Source: Pseudomonas versuta (GTDB lineage Bacteria; Pseudomonadota; Gammaproteobacteria; Pseudomonadales; Pseudomonadaceae). Taken from it: DNA of 64,000 nucleotides. This document shows positions 55,327 to 64,000 of this stretch, one piece after another. The translations under genes were made by a program, and so were the position numbers. The stretch's first letter is position 1. Each line of letters starts with the position of its first letter. The notes below the pieces were generated by a model. That model was not told the DNA's origin. It saw only the letters and a program-made list of their open reading frames with translations, and searched no databases. Where the stretch lies: contig NZ_CP012676.1 of assembly GCF_001294575.1 (NCBI RefSeq), positions 4,668,001 through 4,732,000 of the forward strand, read 5' to 3'.

Positions 55327-56217
55327 TTATGCCGCAGTGGGCGTTTTCGGACGGCGTACATCAGGCTGCTTCCAGGACTCGGCCGAGGCTTCGTCGATGG
55401 CTTGCTGGATGGCCTTTTTGCGATGCTCTTCGGCACGGCGGCTGAAGAACCACACCAGGAAGGTCACCAGCGACACCGCCAGCAGAATCAGGCTGGCCAC
55501 GGCGTTGATCTCGGGTTTGACCCCCAGACGTACCGCCGAGAACACTTCCATCGGCAAGGTGGTAGAGCCCGGCCCGGACACGAAGCTGGCCAGTACCAGG
55601 TCATCCAGCGACAGGGCGAACGACATCATGGCGCCCGCCGCCAGTGACGGCGCGATCATCGGGATGGTGATCAGGAAGAACACTTTCCACGGTTTGGCAC
55701 CCAGGTCCATGGCCGCTTCTTCGATCGACAGGTCCAGCTCGCGCAAGCGCGACGACACCACCACGGCCACATAGGCCGAGCAGAACGTGGTGTGGGCAAT
55801 CCAGATGGTGACGATGCCGCGTTCCTGCGGCCAGCCAATCATCTGCGCCATGGCCACGAACAGCAGCAACAGCGACAGACCGGTGATCACTTCGGGCATC
55901 ACCAACGGTGCAGTCACCAGGCCGCCGAACAGCGTGCGGCCCTTGAAGTGGCTGATCCGGGTCAGCACGAAGGCTGCCAGGGTGCCCAGCGCCACCGCCG
56001 CAATCGCCGTGTACAGGGCGATTTCCAGCGAGCGCATCACCGAGCCCATCAGTTGCGTGTTGTCCAGCAGGCCCACGTACCACTTCAGCGACCAGCCGCC
56101 CCACACCGTCACCAGCTTGGACGCGTTGAACGAGTAGATCACCAGAATCAGCATCGGCAGGTAGATGAACAACAAGCCTGCGACCAGCATAAAGCTGGAA
56201 AAACGGAAGCGATTCAT
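55327..56217 (-). CDS. spuH: Polyamine ABC transporter permease SpuH (PotI-like)
   Basis: Inner-membrane permease of the putrescine/spermidine importer. The 296-residue protein has six helices and the permease motif EAAMDLGAKPWKVFFLITIPMIAPSL (EAA loop, about 165-190, quoted in part). It forms a pair with SpuG and is the last gene of the operon. Its ATG overlaps the spuG stop by 4 bp. Confidence 0.94.
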   Translation of the reverse strand: MNRFRFSSFMLVAGLLFIYLPMLILVIYSFNASKLVTVWGGWSLKWYVGLLDNTQLMGSVMRSLEIALYTAIAAVALGTLAAFVLTRISHFKGRTLFGGLVTAPLVMPEVITGLSLLLLFVAMAQMIGWPQERGIVTIWIAHTTFCSAYVAVVVSSRLRELDLSIEEAAMDLGAKPWKVFFLITIPMIAPSLAAGAMMSFALSLDDLVLASFVSGPGSTTLPMEVFSAVRLGVKPEINAVASLILLAVSLVTFLVWFFSRRAEEHRKKAIQQAIDEASAESWKQPDVRRPKTPTAA

Positions 56218-57134
56218 ACCTTGCCCTCCAGTTCTTTAGCCTGGCTGCGGTTGAACAGAATGATTGGCACGATCAGGATCGCCAGCATGACCACGGCAAG
56301 CGCAGAGGCTACCGGCCAGTCACGGTTGTTGAAGAACTCTTGCCACAAGACTTTACCGATCATCAGGGTTTCCGGGCCGCCCAGCAGTTCCGGGATCACG
56401 AACTCGCCCACCACCGGGATAAACACCAGCATGCAGCCAGCGATGATGCCGTTCTTGGACAGCGGGACGGTGATTTTCCAGAAGCTGTTGAAGGTGCTCG
56501 AGCCCAGGTCGGACGCGGCTTCCAGCAGGCTGTGATCGTGTTTTACCAGGTTGGCGTACAGCGGCAGGATCATGAACGGCAGGTACGAGTAAACGATGCC
56601 GATATAGACCGCGATGTTGGTGTTGAGGATCTGCAGCGGTTCGCTGATCCAGCCCATCGACATCAGGAAGCCATTGAGCAGGCCGTTATTGCTGAGGATG
56701 CCCATCCACGCGTAAACGCGGATCAGGATCGCGGTCCAGGTCGGCATCATGATCAGCAGCACCAGCACGGTCTGCATCTCTTTGCGCGCATTGGCAATGG
56801 CGTAGGCCATCGGATAACCGATCAGCAGGCACAGCGCCGTGCTGAAGAAAGCCATCTTCAGCGAGCCCAGATAAGCGGCGATGTACAACTCGTCGTCACC
56901 CAGCATGGCGTAGTTGCCCAGGTTCAGCAGTAGCTGAATTTTTTGGTCAACGTAGCTGTAGATCTCGGTGTACGGCGGAATCGCGACGTCGGCTTCGGCA
57001 AAGCTGATCTTCAGGACGATGAAGAACGGCAGCATGAAAAACAGGAACAGCCACAGGAATGGAATCCCGATGACCATATGACGGCCACCGGGGGTTATTC
57101 GTTGCAGGCGGCGCTTGAATTTTCGAAGGTTCAT
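56214..57134 (-). CDS. spuG: Polyamine ABC transporter permease SpuG (PotH-like)
   Basis: Second permease of the importer, 306 residues from the ATG 57134. It has six helices and an EAA loop EAASDLGSSTFNSFWKITVPLS (about 205-225, quoted in part). A longer open frame to 57167 lies inside spuF. It overlaps spuF by 4 bp at its start and spuH by 4 bp at its end. Confidence 0.94.
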   Translation of the reverse strand: MNLRKFKRRLQRITPGGRHMVIGIPFLWLFLFFMLPFFIVLKISFAEADVAIPPYTEIYSYVDQKIQLLLNLGNYAMLGDDELYIAAYLGSLKMAFFSTALCLLIGYPMAYAIANARKEMQTVLVLLIMMPTWTAILIRVYAWMGILSNNGLLNGFLMSMGWISEPLQILNTNIAVYIGIVYSYLPFMILPLYANLVKHDHSLLEAASDLGSSTFNSFWKITVPLSKNGIIAGCMLVFIPVVGEFVIPELLGGPETLMIGKVLWQEFFNNRDWPVASALAVVMLAILIVPIILFNRSQAKELEGKV

Positions 57135-58273
57135 GAGCGCAATACCACGCCGCTGTCGTCTTCCCACCAGACATAGACTTCGTCGTCCCAGGTCGGACGC
57201 GCACCGCGGCGTTCGGCGTTGGCGACAAACGACTGCACGATCTTGCCGCTCGGCAGTTCGACGTAGAACACCGAGTGGCCACCCAGGTAGGCGATGTCAT
57301 GCACCTTGCCCCGCGACCAGTTGTATTCGCAGGTCGGTTTTTCGGTGGTCACCAGCATTTTTTCCGGGCGGATCGCGTAGGTCGTGTGTTTGTCCTCTAC
57401 CGAGGTGCTCACACCGTGACCCACGTAGATGTCGTTCTCCAGCTCCGGGCAATTGATACGCGCGTAGCCTTCGGCGTCATCGACCACTTCACCGTCGAAC
57501 AGGTTGACGTTGCCGATGAACTCGCAGACCAGACGGCTGACCGGGGTCTCGTAAATATCGATTGGGCTGCCGATCTGGGCGATCCAGCCCTGGTGCATGA
57601 TCGCGATGCGTTGGGCCATGGTCATGGCCTCTTCCTGATCGTGGGTCACCATGACGCAGGTCACGCCGACGCGCTCGATGATTTCCACCAGCTCGAGTTG
57701 CATTTGCGAGCGCAGTTTTTTATCCAGCGCCCCCATCGGCTCATCGAGCAGCAGCAGCTTTGGACGCTTGGCCAGCGAGCGGGCCAGGGCCACACGTTGA
57801 CGCTGGCCGCCGGACAACTGATGCGGTTTGCGCTTGGCGTACTGGGTCATGTGCACCAGCTTGAGCATTTCGCCCACCCGCGCATCGATGTCCGAAGCGG
57901 ACATTTTGTCCTGCTTGAGGCCGAAGGCGATGTTTTGTGCCACGGTCATGTGCGGGAACAGGGCGTAGGACTGGAACATCATGTTGATCGGCCGCTCGTA
58001 GGGCGGCATGTCGGTGATGTCCACACCATCGAGGTAAATACGGCCTTCTGTTGGGCGCTCGAAACCGGCGAGCATACGCAGCAAGGTGGATTTGCCCGAT
58101 CCCGATCCGCCGAGCATGGCGAAGATTTCGCCTTTGTTGATTTCCAGGGACACATCGTCCACGGCAATCGTCTCGTCGAATTTTTTCGTGACCCGGTCGA
58201 TTTTGACCAACACCTGTTTAGGTGTGTGGTCGCCCTCGAGGGCTTTCTTATAGGCGCCGGAGGCAACAGCCAT
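57131..58273 (-). CDS. spuF: Polyamine ABC transporter ATPase SpuF (PotG-like)
   Basis: ATPase of the polyamine importer, 380 residues. Walker A is GGSGSGKST (about 54-62), the signature is LSGGQRQRVA, Walker B is LLLLDEPMGALD and the H-loop is VTHDQEEA. A C-terminal TOBE regulatory domain (about 290-375) follows, as in PotG. It precedes the two permeases by 4-bp overlap. Confidence 0.95.
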   Translation of the reverse strand: MAVASGAYKKALEGDHTPKQVLVKIDRVTKKFDETIAVDDVSLEINKGEIFAMLGGSGSGKSTLLRMLAGFERPTEGRIYLDGVDITDMPPYERPINMMFQSYALFPHMTVAQNIAFGLKQDKMSASDIDARVGEMLKLVHMTQYAKRKPHQLSGGQRQRVALARSLAKRPKLLLLDEPMGALDKKLRSQMQLELVEIIERVGVTCVMVTHDQEEAMTMAQRIAIMHQGWIAQIGSPIDIYETPVSRLVCEFIGNVNLFDGEVVDDAEGYARINCPELENDIYVGHGVSTSVEDKHTTYAIRPEKMLVTTEKPTCEYNWSRGKVHDIAYLGGHSVFYVELPSGKIVQSFVANAERRGARPTWDDEVYVWWEDDSGVVLRS

Positions 58274-58342
58274 TTACGAAACTCCCAACAAATTTAGCAG
58301 CCCGATCAATAGGGTCGGGCCTTGGATAGGTGGTCTTGCGAG

Positions 58343-59518
<1,176 letters not shown>

Positions 59519-59600
59519 TTACCCTCGATAAACCGGGACGGCAAAGTTTTCTGCGATTTATAGCCCTAAAACCATGATTTTTCGTGATTTCTGCCTTCTT

Positions 59601-59665
59601 CAGGAGCGTGCTTGCTCGCGATCTTCTGGATCTGAACAGCTCGTGGGCAAGCTCGCTCCTGCAAG
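59601..59665. repeat. REP-type palindrome (TAGGAGCGAGC family)
   Basis: Arms CAGGAGCGTGCTTGCTCGCG and GGGCAAGCTCGCTCCTGCAA flank a 20-bp spacer. It lies between spuE and spuD, two same-strand genes, so it could modulate their relative levels. Confidence 0.8.
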
Positions 59666-59671
59666 GGGCAG

Positions 59672-60784
59672 TTATTTACCGGATTTGATCTTGGTCCAGC
59701 TGCGGGTCAGCAGACGCAAGGTTGCAGGCGGCAAATCGCTGATGGCATACAGCTTGGCCTTCACTTCATCCGACGGATAAATGCTCGGGTCACCGGAGAT
59801 GTCTTTATTCACCAGCGGTGTTGCAGCCTTGTTACCGTTCGGGAAACGTACGCTGTTGGTGATTTCAGCCATGATTTCAGGCTGCATCAGGAAGTTCATC
59901 CAGGCGTAAGCGGCATCAACGTTCTCGGCGTCCTTGGGAATGGCGACCATGTCGTAGAAGCTGCCGGCACCCTCTTTAGGAATGGCGTATTTGAGTTTGA
60001 CCTTGCCACCGGCTTCTTTGGCACGGGAGATGGACTGCTCCAGGTCGCCCGAGTACCCCACGGCTACGCAGATATTGCCGTTGGCCAGGTCAGAGATGTA
60101 CTTGGAGGAGTGGAAGTAACCCACCGAAGGACGAATTTTCAGGAACAGTGCTTCGGCTTCAGCCAGTTGCTTCTTGTCTTGTGAATCGGTCGGGTAGCCC
60201 AGGTAGTGCAGGGCGGCCGGGATCATTTCGGTCGGCGAGTCGAGGAAGCTGATGCCACAGCTTTTCAGCTTTTCAGCGTTCTCTGGCTTGAACAGCACAT
60301 CCCAGGAATCGATGGTGTCGACGCCCAGTGCGGCTTTGACCTTCTCGGGGTTGTAGCCGATGCCGATGGTGCCCCACATGTACGGGAAGGCATGTTTGTT
60401 GTCTTTGTCGCTGGCATCGCCAACGGCCTTGAGCAACGCAGGATCGAGGTTTTTCCAGTCAGGCAGCTTGGAGCGGTCCAGTTCCTGGTAAACCCCGGCC
60501 TTGATCTGCTTGGCCAGGAAATTGTTGGATGGCACGACGATGTCGTAACCGGACTTGCCCGCCAGCAGTTTGGCCTCAAGGGTCTCGTTGCTGTCGAACA
60601 CGTCGTAAACCACTTTGATACCGGTCTGGTCTTCAAACTTTTTGACGGTATCGGGCGCGATATAGTCGGACCAGTTGTAGATGTGCAGAACCTTGTCCGC
60701 GGCTTGAGCTGCCCCCGCCATCACTCCCATCAAAGACAGGGCGAGAAGGGTCTTGCCAGCTTTTTTAAAACCTGATGCCTTCAT
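59672..60784 (-). CDS. spuD: Polyamine-binding protein SpuD
   Basis: Periplasmic binding protein; in P. aeruginosa SpuD prefers putrescine. The 370-residue precursor has a signal peptide ending [14 protein letters not shown]. The pocket motifs [18 protein letters not shown] and FYDMVAIP differ from SpuE in the last (SpuE has WFDMLAIP). The duplication spuD-spuE is typical of the spu cluster. It is separated from spuC by about 180 bp, so it may have its own promoter. Confidence 0.93.
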   Translation of the reverse strand: MKASGFKKAGKTLLALSLMGVMAGAAQAADKVLHIYNWSDYIAPDTVKKFEDQTGIKVVYDVFDSNETLEAKLLAGKSGYDIVVPSNNFLAKQIKAGVYQELDRSKLPDWKNLDPALLKAVGDASDKDNKHAFPYMWGTIGIGYNPEKVKAALGVDTIDSWDVLFKPENAEKLKSCGISFLDSPTEMIPAALHYLGYPTDSQDKKQLAEAEALFLKIRPSVGYFHSSKYISDLANGNICVAVGYSGDLEQSISRAKEAGGKVKLKYAIPKEGAGSFYDMVAIPKDAENVDAAYAWMNFLMQPEIMAEITNSVRFPNGNKAATPLVNKDISGDPSIYPSDEVKAKLYAISDLPPATLRLLTRSWTKIKSGK

Positions 60785-60968
60785 CTGTAATGCTCCAATT
60801 GTTCTCTTAAACCACTGATTCAGCGACCTGATCTCAGGATGACTAAAACCGGCGGGTAGTCTGGCAAGATCCGGGGCAGGCTTTCAAGGGAAGAGCCTTT
60901 ATTCTTAAGGCTCCGAGCGTAATTGCCTGCATAAAAACAGCAGATTTCATTCACCCGGAGCCCGACGA

Positions 60969-62333
60969 TCAACCTTGCAATACTTCCAGGGTCAGATCGA
61001 GGCACTTGCGCGCCTTGGTCACCAGCTCATCAATCTCGTCTTTGCTGATTACCAGCGGCGGCGCAATGATCATGGTGTCGCCAACGGCGCGCATGATCAG
61101 CCCGTTTTCAAAGCAGAATTGTCGGCAAATCATGCCGGCGCCGCGGCCCTCATAACGTTTGCGGGTGGCTTTGTCCTGAACCAGTTCAATGGCTCCCAAC
61201 AGGCCCACACCGCGCACTTCGCCCACCAACGGGTGATCGTTCAGTTCACGTAGACGCTTTTGCAAATACGGTGCCGTTTCTGCGTGAACCTTCTCGATAA
61301 TTTTTTCTTCGCGCAGGATGCGGATGTTTTCCAGCGCAACGGCGGCGGCAACCGGGTGACCGGAGTAGGTGAAACCGTGGTTGAAATCGCCCCCTTCGTT
61401 AAGCACGGCGACCACTTCGTCGCGCACGATCAGGCCACCCATCGGGATGTAACCCGAGGTCAGGCCCTTGGCGATGGTCATCATGTCGGGTTTGAGGCCG
61501 TAGAAATCGCTACCGAACCACTCACCGGTGCGGCCAAAGCCACATATAACTTCGTCAGCCACGAACAGGATGTCGTACTTGGCCAGAATCTCCTTGATTC
61601 GCGGCCAGTAGGTATCGGGCGGAATGATCACGCCGCCTGCGCCCTGAATCGGCTCGGCAATAAAGGCACCGACCTTGTCGACGCCGATTTCGAGAATCTT
61701 TTCTTCCAGCTGGTTGGCCGCCCAGATACCGAACTCTTCCGGGGACATGTCGCCGCCTTCGGCAAACCAGTACGGTTGGGCAATGTGCGTGATGCCCGGG
61801 ATCGGCAAGTCACCCTGTTCATGCATGTAGGTCATGCCGCCCAGGCTGGCACCGGCCACGGTTGAGCCGTGGTAGCCGTTCTTGCGGCTGATGATGACCT
61901 TCTTCTCGGGTTGGCCTTTGATCGCCCAGTAGTGGCGAACCATGCGCAACATGGTGTCGTTGCCTTCAGAACCGGAACCGGTGAAGAACACGTGGTTCAT
62001 GCCTTCGGGGGCGATCTGGGCGATGACTTTGGACAGCTCGAGCACTGGCGGGTGAGCGGTCATGAAAAACAGGTTGTAGTACGCCAGCTCGCGCATTTGC
62101 TTACTGGCCACATCGGCCAGTTCGTCACGTCCGTAGCCAATGGCAACACACCACAGGCCGGCCATGCCGTCGAGAATTTTGTGACCTTCGCTGTCCCACA
62201 GGTACACGCCCTTGGCGTGAGTGACAATGCGCGGCCCGACTTCTTTCAATTGCTTGAAATCACTGAATGGCGCCAGGTGATGGTCGTTGCTCAGTTGTTG
62301 CCAGTGGAGGGTTTGCGGGTTCTTGTTGGTCAT
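60969..62333 (-). CDS. spuC: Putrescine-pyruvate aminotransferase SpuC
   Basis: PLP-dependent class III aminotransferase that starts putrescine breakdown by transferring its amino group to pyruvate. The 454-residue protein has the PLP lysine in MMTIAKGLTSGYIPMG (about 287), the phosphate-binding GSGSEGND and the Asp of DEVICGFGRTG. It is next to spuB and upstream of the transporter genes, so import and degradation are organised together. Confidence 0.94.
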   Translation of the reverse strand: MTNKNPQTLHWQQLSNDHHLAPFSDFKQLKEVGPRIVTHAKGVYLWDSEGHKILDGMAGLWCVAIGYGRDELADVASKQMRELAYYNLFFMTAHPPVLELSKVIAQIAPEGMNHVFFTGSGSEGNDTMLRMVRHYWAIKGQPEKKVIISRKNGYHGSTVAGASLGGMTYMHEQGDLPIPGITHIAQPYWFAEGGDMSPEEFGIWAANQLEEKILEIGVDKVGAFIAEPIQGAGGVIIPPDTYWPRIKEILAKYDILFVADEVICGFGRTGEWFGSDFYGLKPDMMTIAKGLTSGYIPMGGLIVRDEVVAVLNEGGDFNHGFTYSGHPVAAAVALENIRILREEKIIEKVHAETAPYLQKRLRELNDHPLVGEVRGVGLLGAIELVQDKATRKRYEGRGAGMICRQFCFENGLIMRAVGDTMIIAPPLVISKDEIDELVTKARKCLDLTLEVLQG

Positions 62334-62405
62334 ACAGAGCTCTCCTTTATTCCGTGAGGTGCCGCGCCTTCCTGGCGCAGCACTCCTGGTGACAGACGGG
62401 GTGGA

Positions 62406-63764
62406 TCAGACGGCGAACAGCAGGAACTCCCGCTCCCACGAACTGATGACACGCTTGAAGTTTTCATGCTCGGCACGTTTGACTGCGATGTAACCCGCAA
62501 TGAATTTGGTGCCCAGGTACTTTTCGACAGTCTTGCTGCTTTCCATGCGTGCCAGTGCTTCTTCAAGGGTCAGAGGCAGGCGCAGGTTGCGGCGTTCATA
62601 ACCGCGGCCCACTACGGGAGCGCTCGGATTGATCCCTTCAACCATGCCGATATAGCCACACAGCAAGCTGGCAGCAATCGCCAGGTACGGGTTGGCGTCG
62701 GCGCCCGGCAAGCGGTTCTCGACCCGGCGGTTTTGCGGGCCGGCATCCGGCACGCGCAGACCTACGGTCCGGTTCTCTTCGCCCCATTCCACGTTTACCG
62801 GCGCCGAGGTATCAGGCAGGAAGCGGCGGAAGGAGTTCACGTTCGGCGCAAACAGTGGCAGCAGTTCAGGAATGAACTTCTGCAAGCCGCCGATGTGATT
62901 CAGGAACAGCTGGCTCATGGTTCCATCTTCATTGGAGAAGATGTTTTTGCCGGTTTCGATGTCGATGATGCTCTGGTGCAAGTGCATGGCGCTGCCAGGC
63001 TCGCCGGTCATGGGTTTGGCCATGAAGGTAGCGGCTACGTCGTGCTTGAGCGCGGCTTCGCGCATGGTGCGTTTGAACACCAGAATCTGGTCGGCCAGCG
63101 ACAGTGCGTCGCCGTGACGGAAGTTGATTTCCATCTGCGCGGTGCCGTCTTCGTGGATCAGGGTGTCCAGATCCAGCTCTTGCAACTCGCACCAGTCGTA
63201 TACGTCTTCGAACAGCGGATCGAATTCGTTGGCCGCTTCAATGGAGAACGACTGACGGCCGGTCTCGGGGCGTCCCGAGCGTCCGATCGGTGGCTGCAAC
63301 GGGTAGTCCGGGTCGTCGCTGCGCTTGGTCAGGTAGAACTCCATCTCTGGCGCCACAATCGGCTGCCAGCCGTGATCGGCATAGAGTTTGAGGACCTTTT
63401 TCAGCACGTTGCGCGGCGACAGCTCAATCGGGTTGCCCTGTTTGTCGTAGGTGTCGTGAATCACCTGGGCCGTGGGTTCTATCGCCCAGGGCACCATAAA
63501 CACAGCGTTCTGGTCCGGACGGCAGATCATGTCGATATCGGCAGGGTCCAGCAGCTCGTAATAGATGTCGTCTTCGACATAGTCGCCCGTTACGGTTTGC
63601 AGCAAAACGCTCTCGGGCAGGCGCATGCCTTTTTCGGCAATGAACTTGTTGGTCGGCGAAATCTTGCCGCGTGTAATCCCGGTAAGGTCGGCGATCATGC
63701 ATTCGACTTCTGTGATCTTGTGGTCTTTCAACCAATCGGTGAGCTGGTCGAGGTTGTTACTCAT
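62406..63764 (-). CDS. spuB: Glutamylpolyamine synthetase SpuB (glutamine synthetase family)
   Basis: Glutamine-synthetase-fold enzyme that joins glutamate to a polyamine, the first step of the gamma-glutamylation route. The 452-residue protein has the catalytic beta-grasp N-domain (TGITRGKISPTNKF, about 28-41), the ATP-Mg region EMEFYLTKR and GEPGSAMHLHQS, and a late NRTVGLRVP. It is the second gene of the cluster (36 bp after spuA). Normal length for the group. Confidence 0.93.
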   Translation of the reverse strand: MSNNLDQLTDWLKDHKITEVECMIADLTGITRGKISPTNKFIAEKGMRLPESVLLQTVTGDYVEDDIYYELLDPADIDMICRPDQNAVFMVPWAIEPTAQVIHDTYDKQGNPIELSPRNVLKKVLKLYADHGWQPIVAPEMEFYLTKRSDDPDYPLQPPIGRSGRPETGRQSFSIEAANEFDPLFEDVYDWCELQELDLDTLIHEDGTAQMEINFRHGDALSLADQILVFKRTMREAALKHDVAATFMAKPMTGEPGSAMHLHQSIIDIETGKNIFSNEDGTMSQLFLNHIGGLQKFIPELLPLFAPNVNSFRRFLPDTSAPVNVEWGEENRTVGLRVPDAGPQNRRVENRLPGADANPYLAIAASLLCGYIGMVEGINPSAPVVGRGYERRNLRLPLTLEEALARMESSKTVEKYLGTKFIAGYIAVKRAEHENFKRVISSWEREFLLFAV

Positions 63765-63800
63765 AAATGCCTCTGGGCTGAGTGTCCTGACTTGGATAAG

Positions 63801-64000
63801 TCAGGCGTTTACTGACGCATCCGCGTCGCGTTGGGTCGCGCGCCTTCTGCAGGCATCGCCAAATGCCTGGAAGATGGCGAGATAAATCGGGTTAGAGCTT
63901 ACCTGCCATTCGGGGTGCCATTGCACAGCTAAAGCAAAAGCCTTGCCGCCCTCGACCGAAACCGCCTCAACCAGCCCGTCCGGGGCCACGGCCTCAACCC
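63801..64000 (-). CDS. spuA: Gamma-glutamyl hydrolase SpuA (5' part outside window)
   Basis: C-terminal part of a class I glutamine amidotransferase-like hydrolase that releases the amine from gamma-glutamyl intermediates (PuuD-type). The frame enters from the right edge and stops at 63801. The catalytic His-x-Glu is visible in ALAVQWHPEWQ. It heads the spuABC genes. The start codon and catalytic Cys are outside the window. Confidence 0.88.
   Translation of the reverse strand, partial: VEAVAPDGLVEAVSVEGGKAFALAVQWHPEWQVSSNPIYLAIFQAFGDACRRRATQRDADASVNA

Noticed and set aside
58299..58322. Hairpin between spuE and spuF as a terminator
   Set aside because: The stem is short (CCCGA / TCGGG) and lacks a T-run; the genes are one operon.
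62466..63815. 449-residue open frame antisense to spuB
   Set aside because: It is the mirror of a complete glutamine-synthetase-like gene; high GC at third positions leaves long antisense frames open.

Overview
The window is a contiguous piece of a Pseudomonas chromosome, most like the non-aeruginosa fluorescent lineage. This is judged from gene order (zur-znuCB/znuA, thrB, polA, ysxC, cc4, dsbA, ampDh2, kinB-algB, ivy, gltP; phoBR; trpI-trpBA; spuABCDEFGH), protein similarity recalled for the genus, and dozens of genus-typical REP palindromes between genes. It is essentially core genome. I saw no phage, transposase, integron, CRISPR, tRNA or rRNA.

Region by region. 1-3654: zinc uptake, with the zur-znuC-znuB operon divergent from znuA. 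3751-5050: homoserine kinase and a DUF2782 protein. 5125-8128: DNA polymerase I followed by a small RNA that matches ErsA, with its own AlgU (sigma-22) promoter and terminator. 8141-10768: GTPase YsxC, a frame-broken cytochrome c5 gene, cytochrome c4 and DsbA. 10782-14591: a nuclease-fold protein, a diguanylate cyclase and an AmpD-type amidase. 14606-19198: KinB-AlgB and an envelope-stress group (DUF1328, Ivy) behind a likely sigma-54 promoter. 19772-22426: GltP and a SpmA-SpmB fusion protein. 22499-25992: a four-gene Mla-type lipid transport operon. 27237-32244: FAH-family hydrolase, D-2-hydroxyglutarate dehydrogenase divergent from serA, DUF4399 and an orphan solute-binding protein. 32338-36128: three-subunit membrane gluconate dehydrogenase. 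36428-41972: a run of small envelope and stress proteins (TpbA-like phosphatase, putative aminopeptidase, two DUF1161 proteins, OsmC, LLM oxidoreductase, dodecin, DUF883). 41969-46095: trpI, trpBA and a serine acetyltransferase. 46191-52427: M16 peptidase, Na/Pi cotransporter, citrate transporter and CNNM/CBS protein. 52551-54671: PhoR-PhoB. 55327-64000: the spu polyamine uptake and catabolism cluster, cut by the window end within spuA.

Themes. Envelope homeostasis links AlgB/KinB, AlgU-type promoters, Ivy, AmpD amidase, the Mla-type transporter and DsbA. Phosphate is represented by PhoBR and a nearby Na/Pi cotransporter. SerA and the divergent D-2-hydroxyglutarate dehydrogenase probably form a functional pair. 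No clearly undescribed multi-gene system was found. The points most worth checking are the broken cytochrome c5 gene, the sigma-54 site next to algB, the 112-bp antisense overlap of two coding ends, the palindrome in the osmC leader, and the heptad repeats between phoB and phoR. All assignments come from reading the sequence and from recalled family knowledge; no database search was run.
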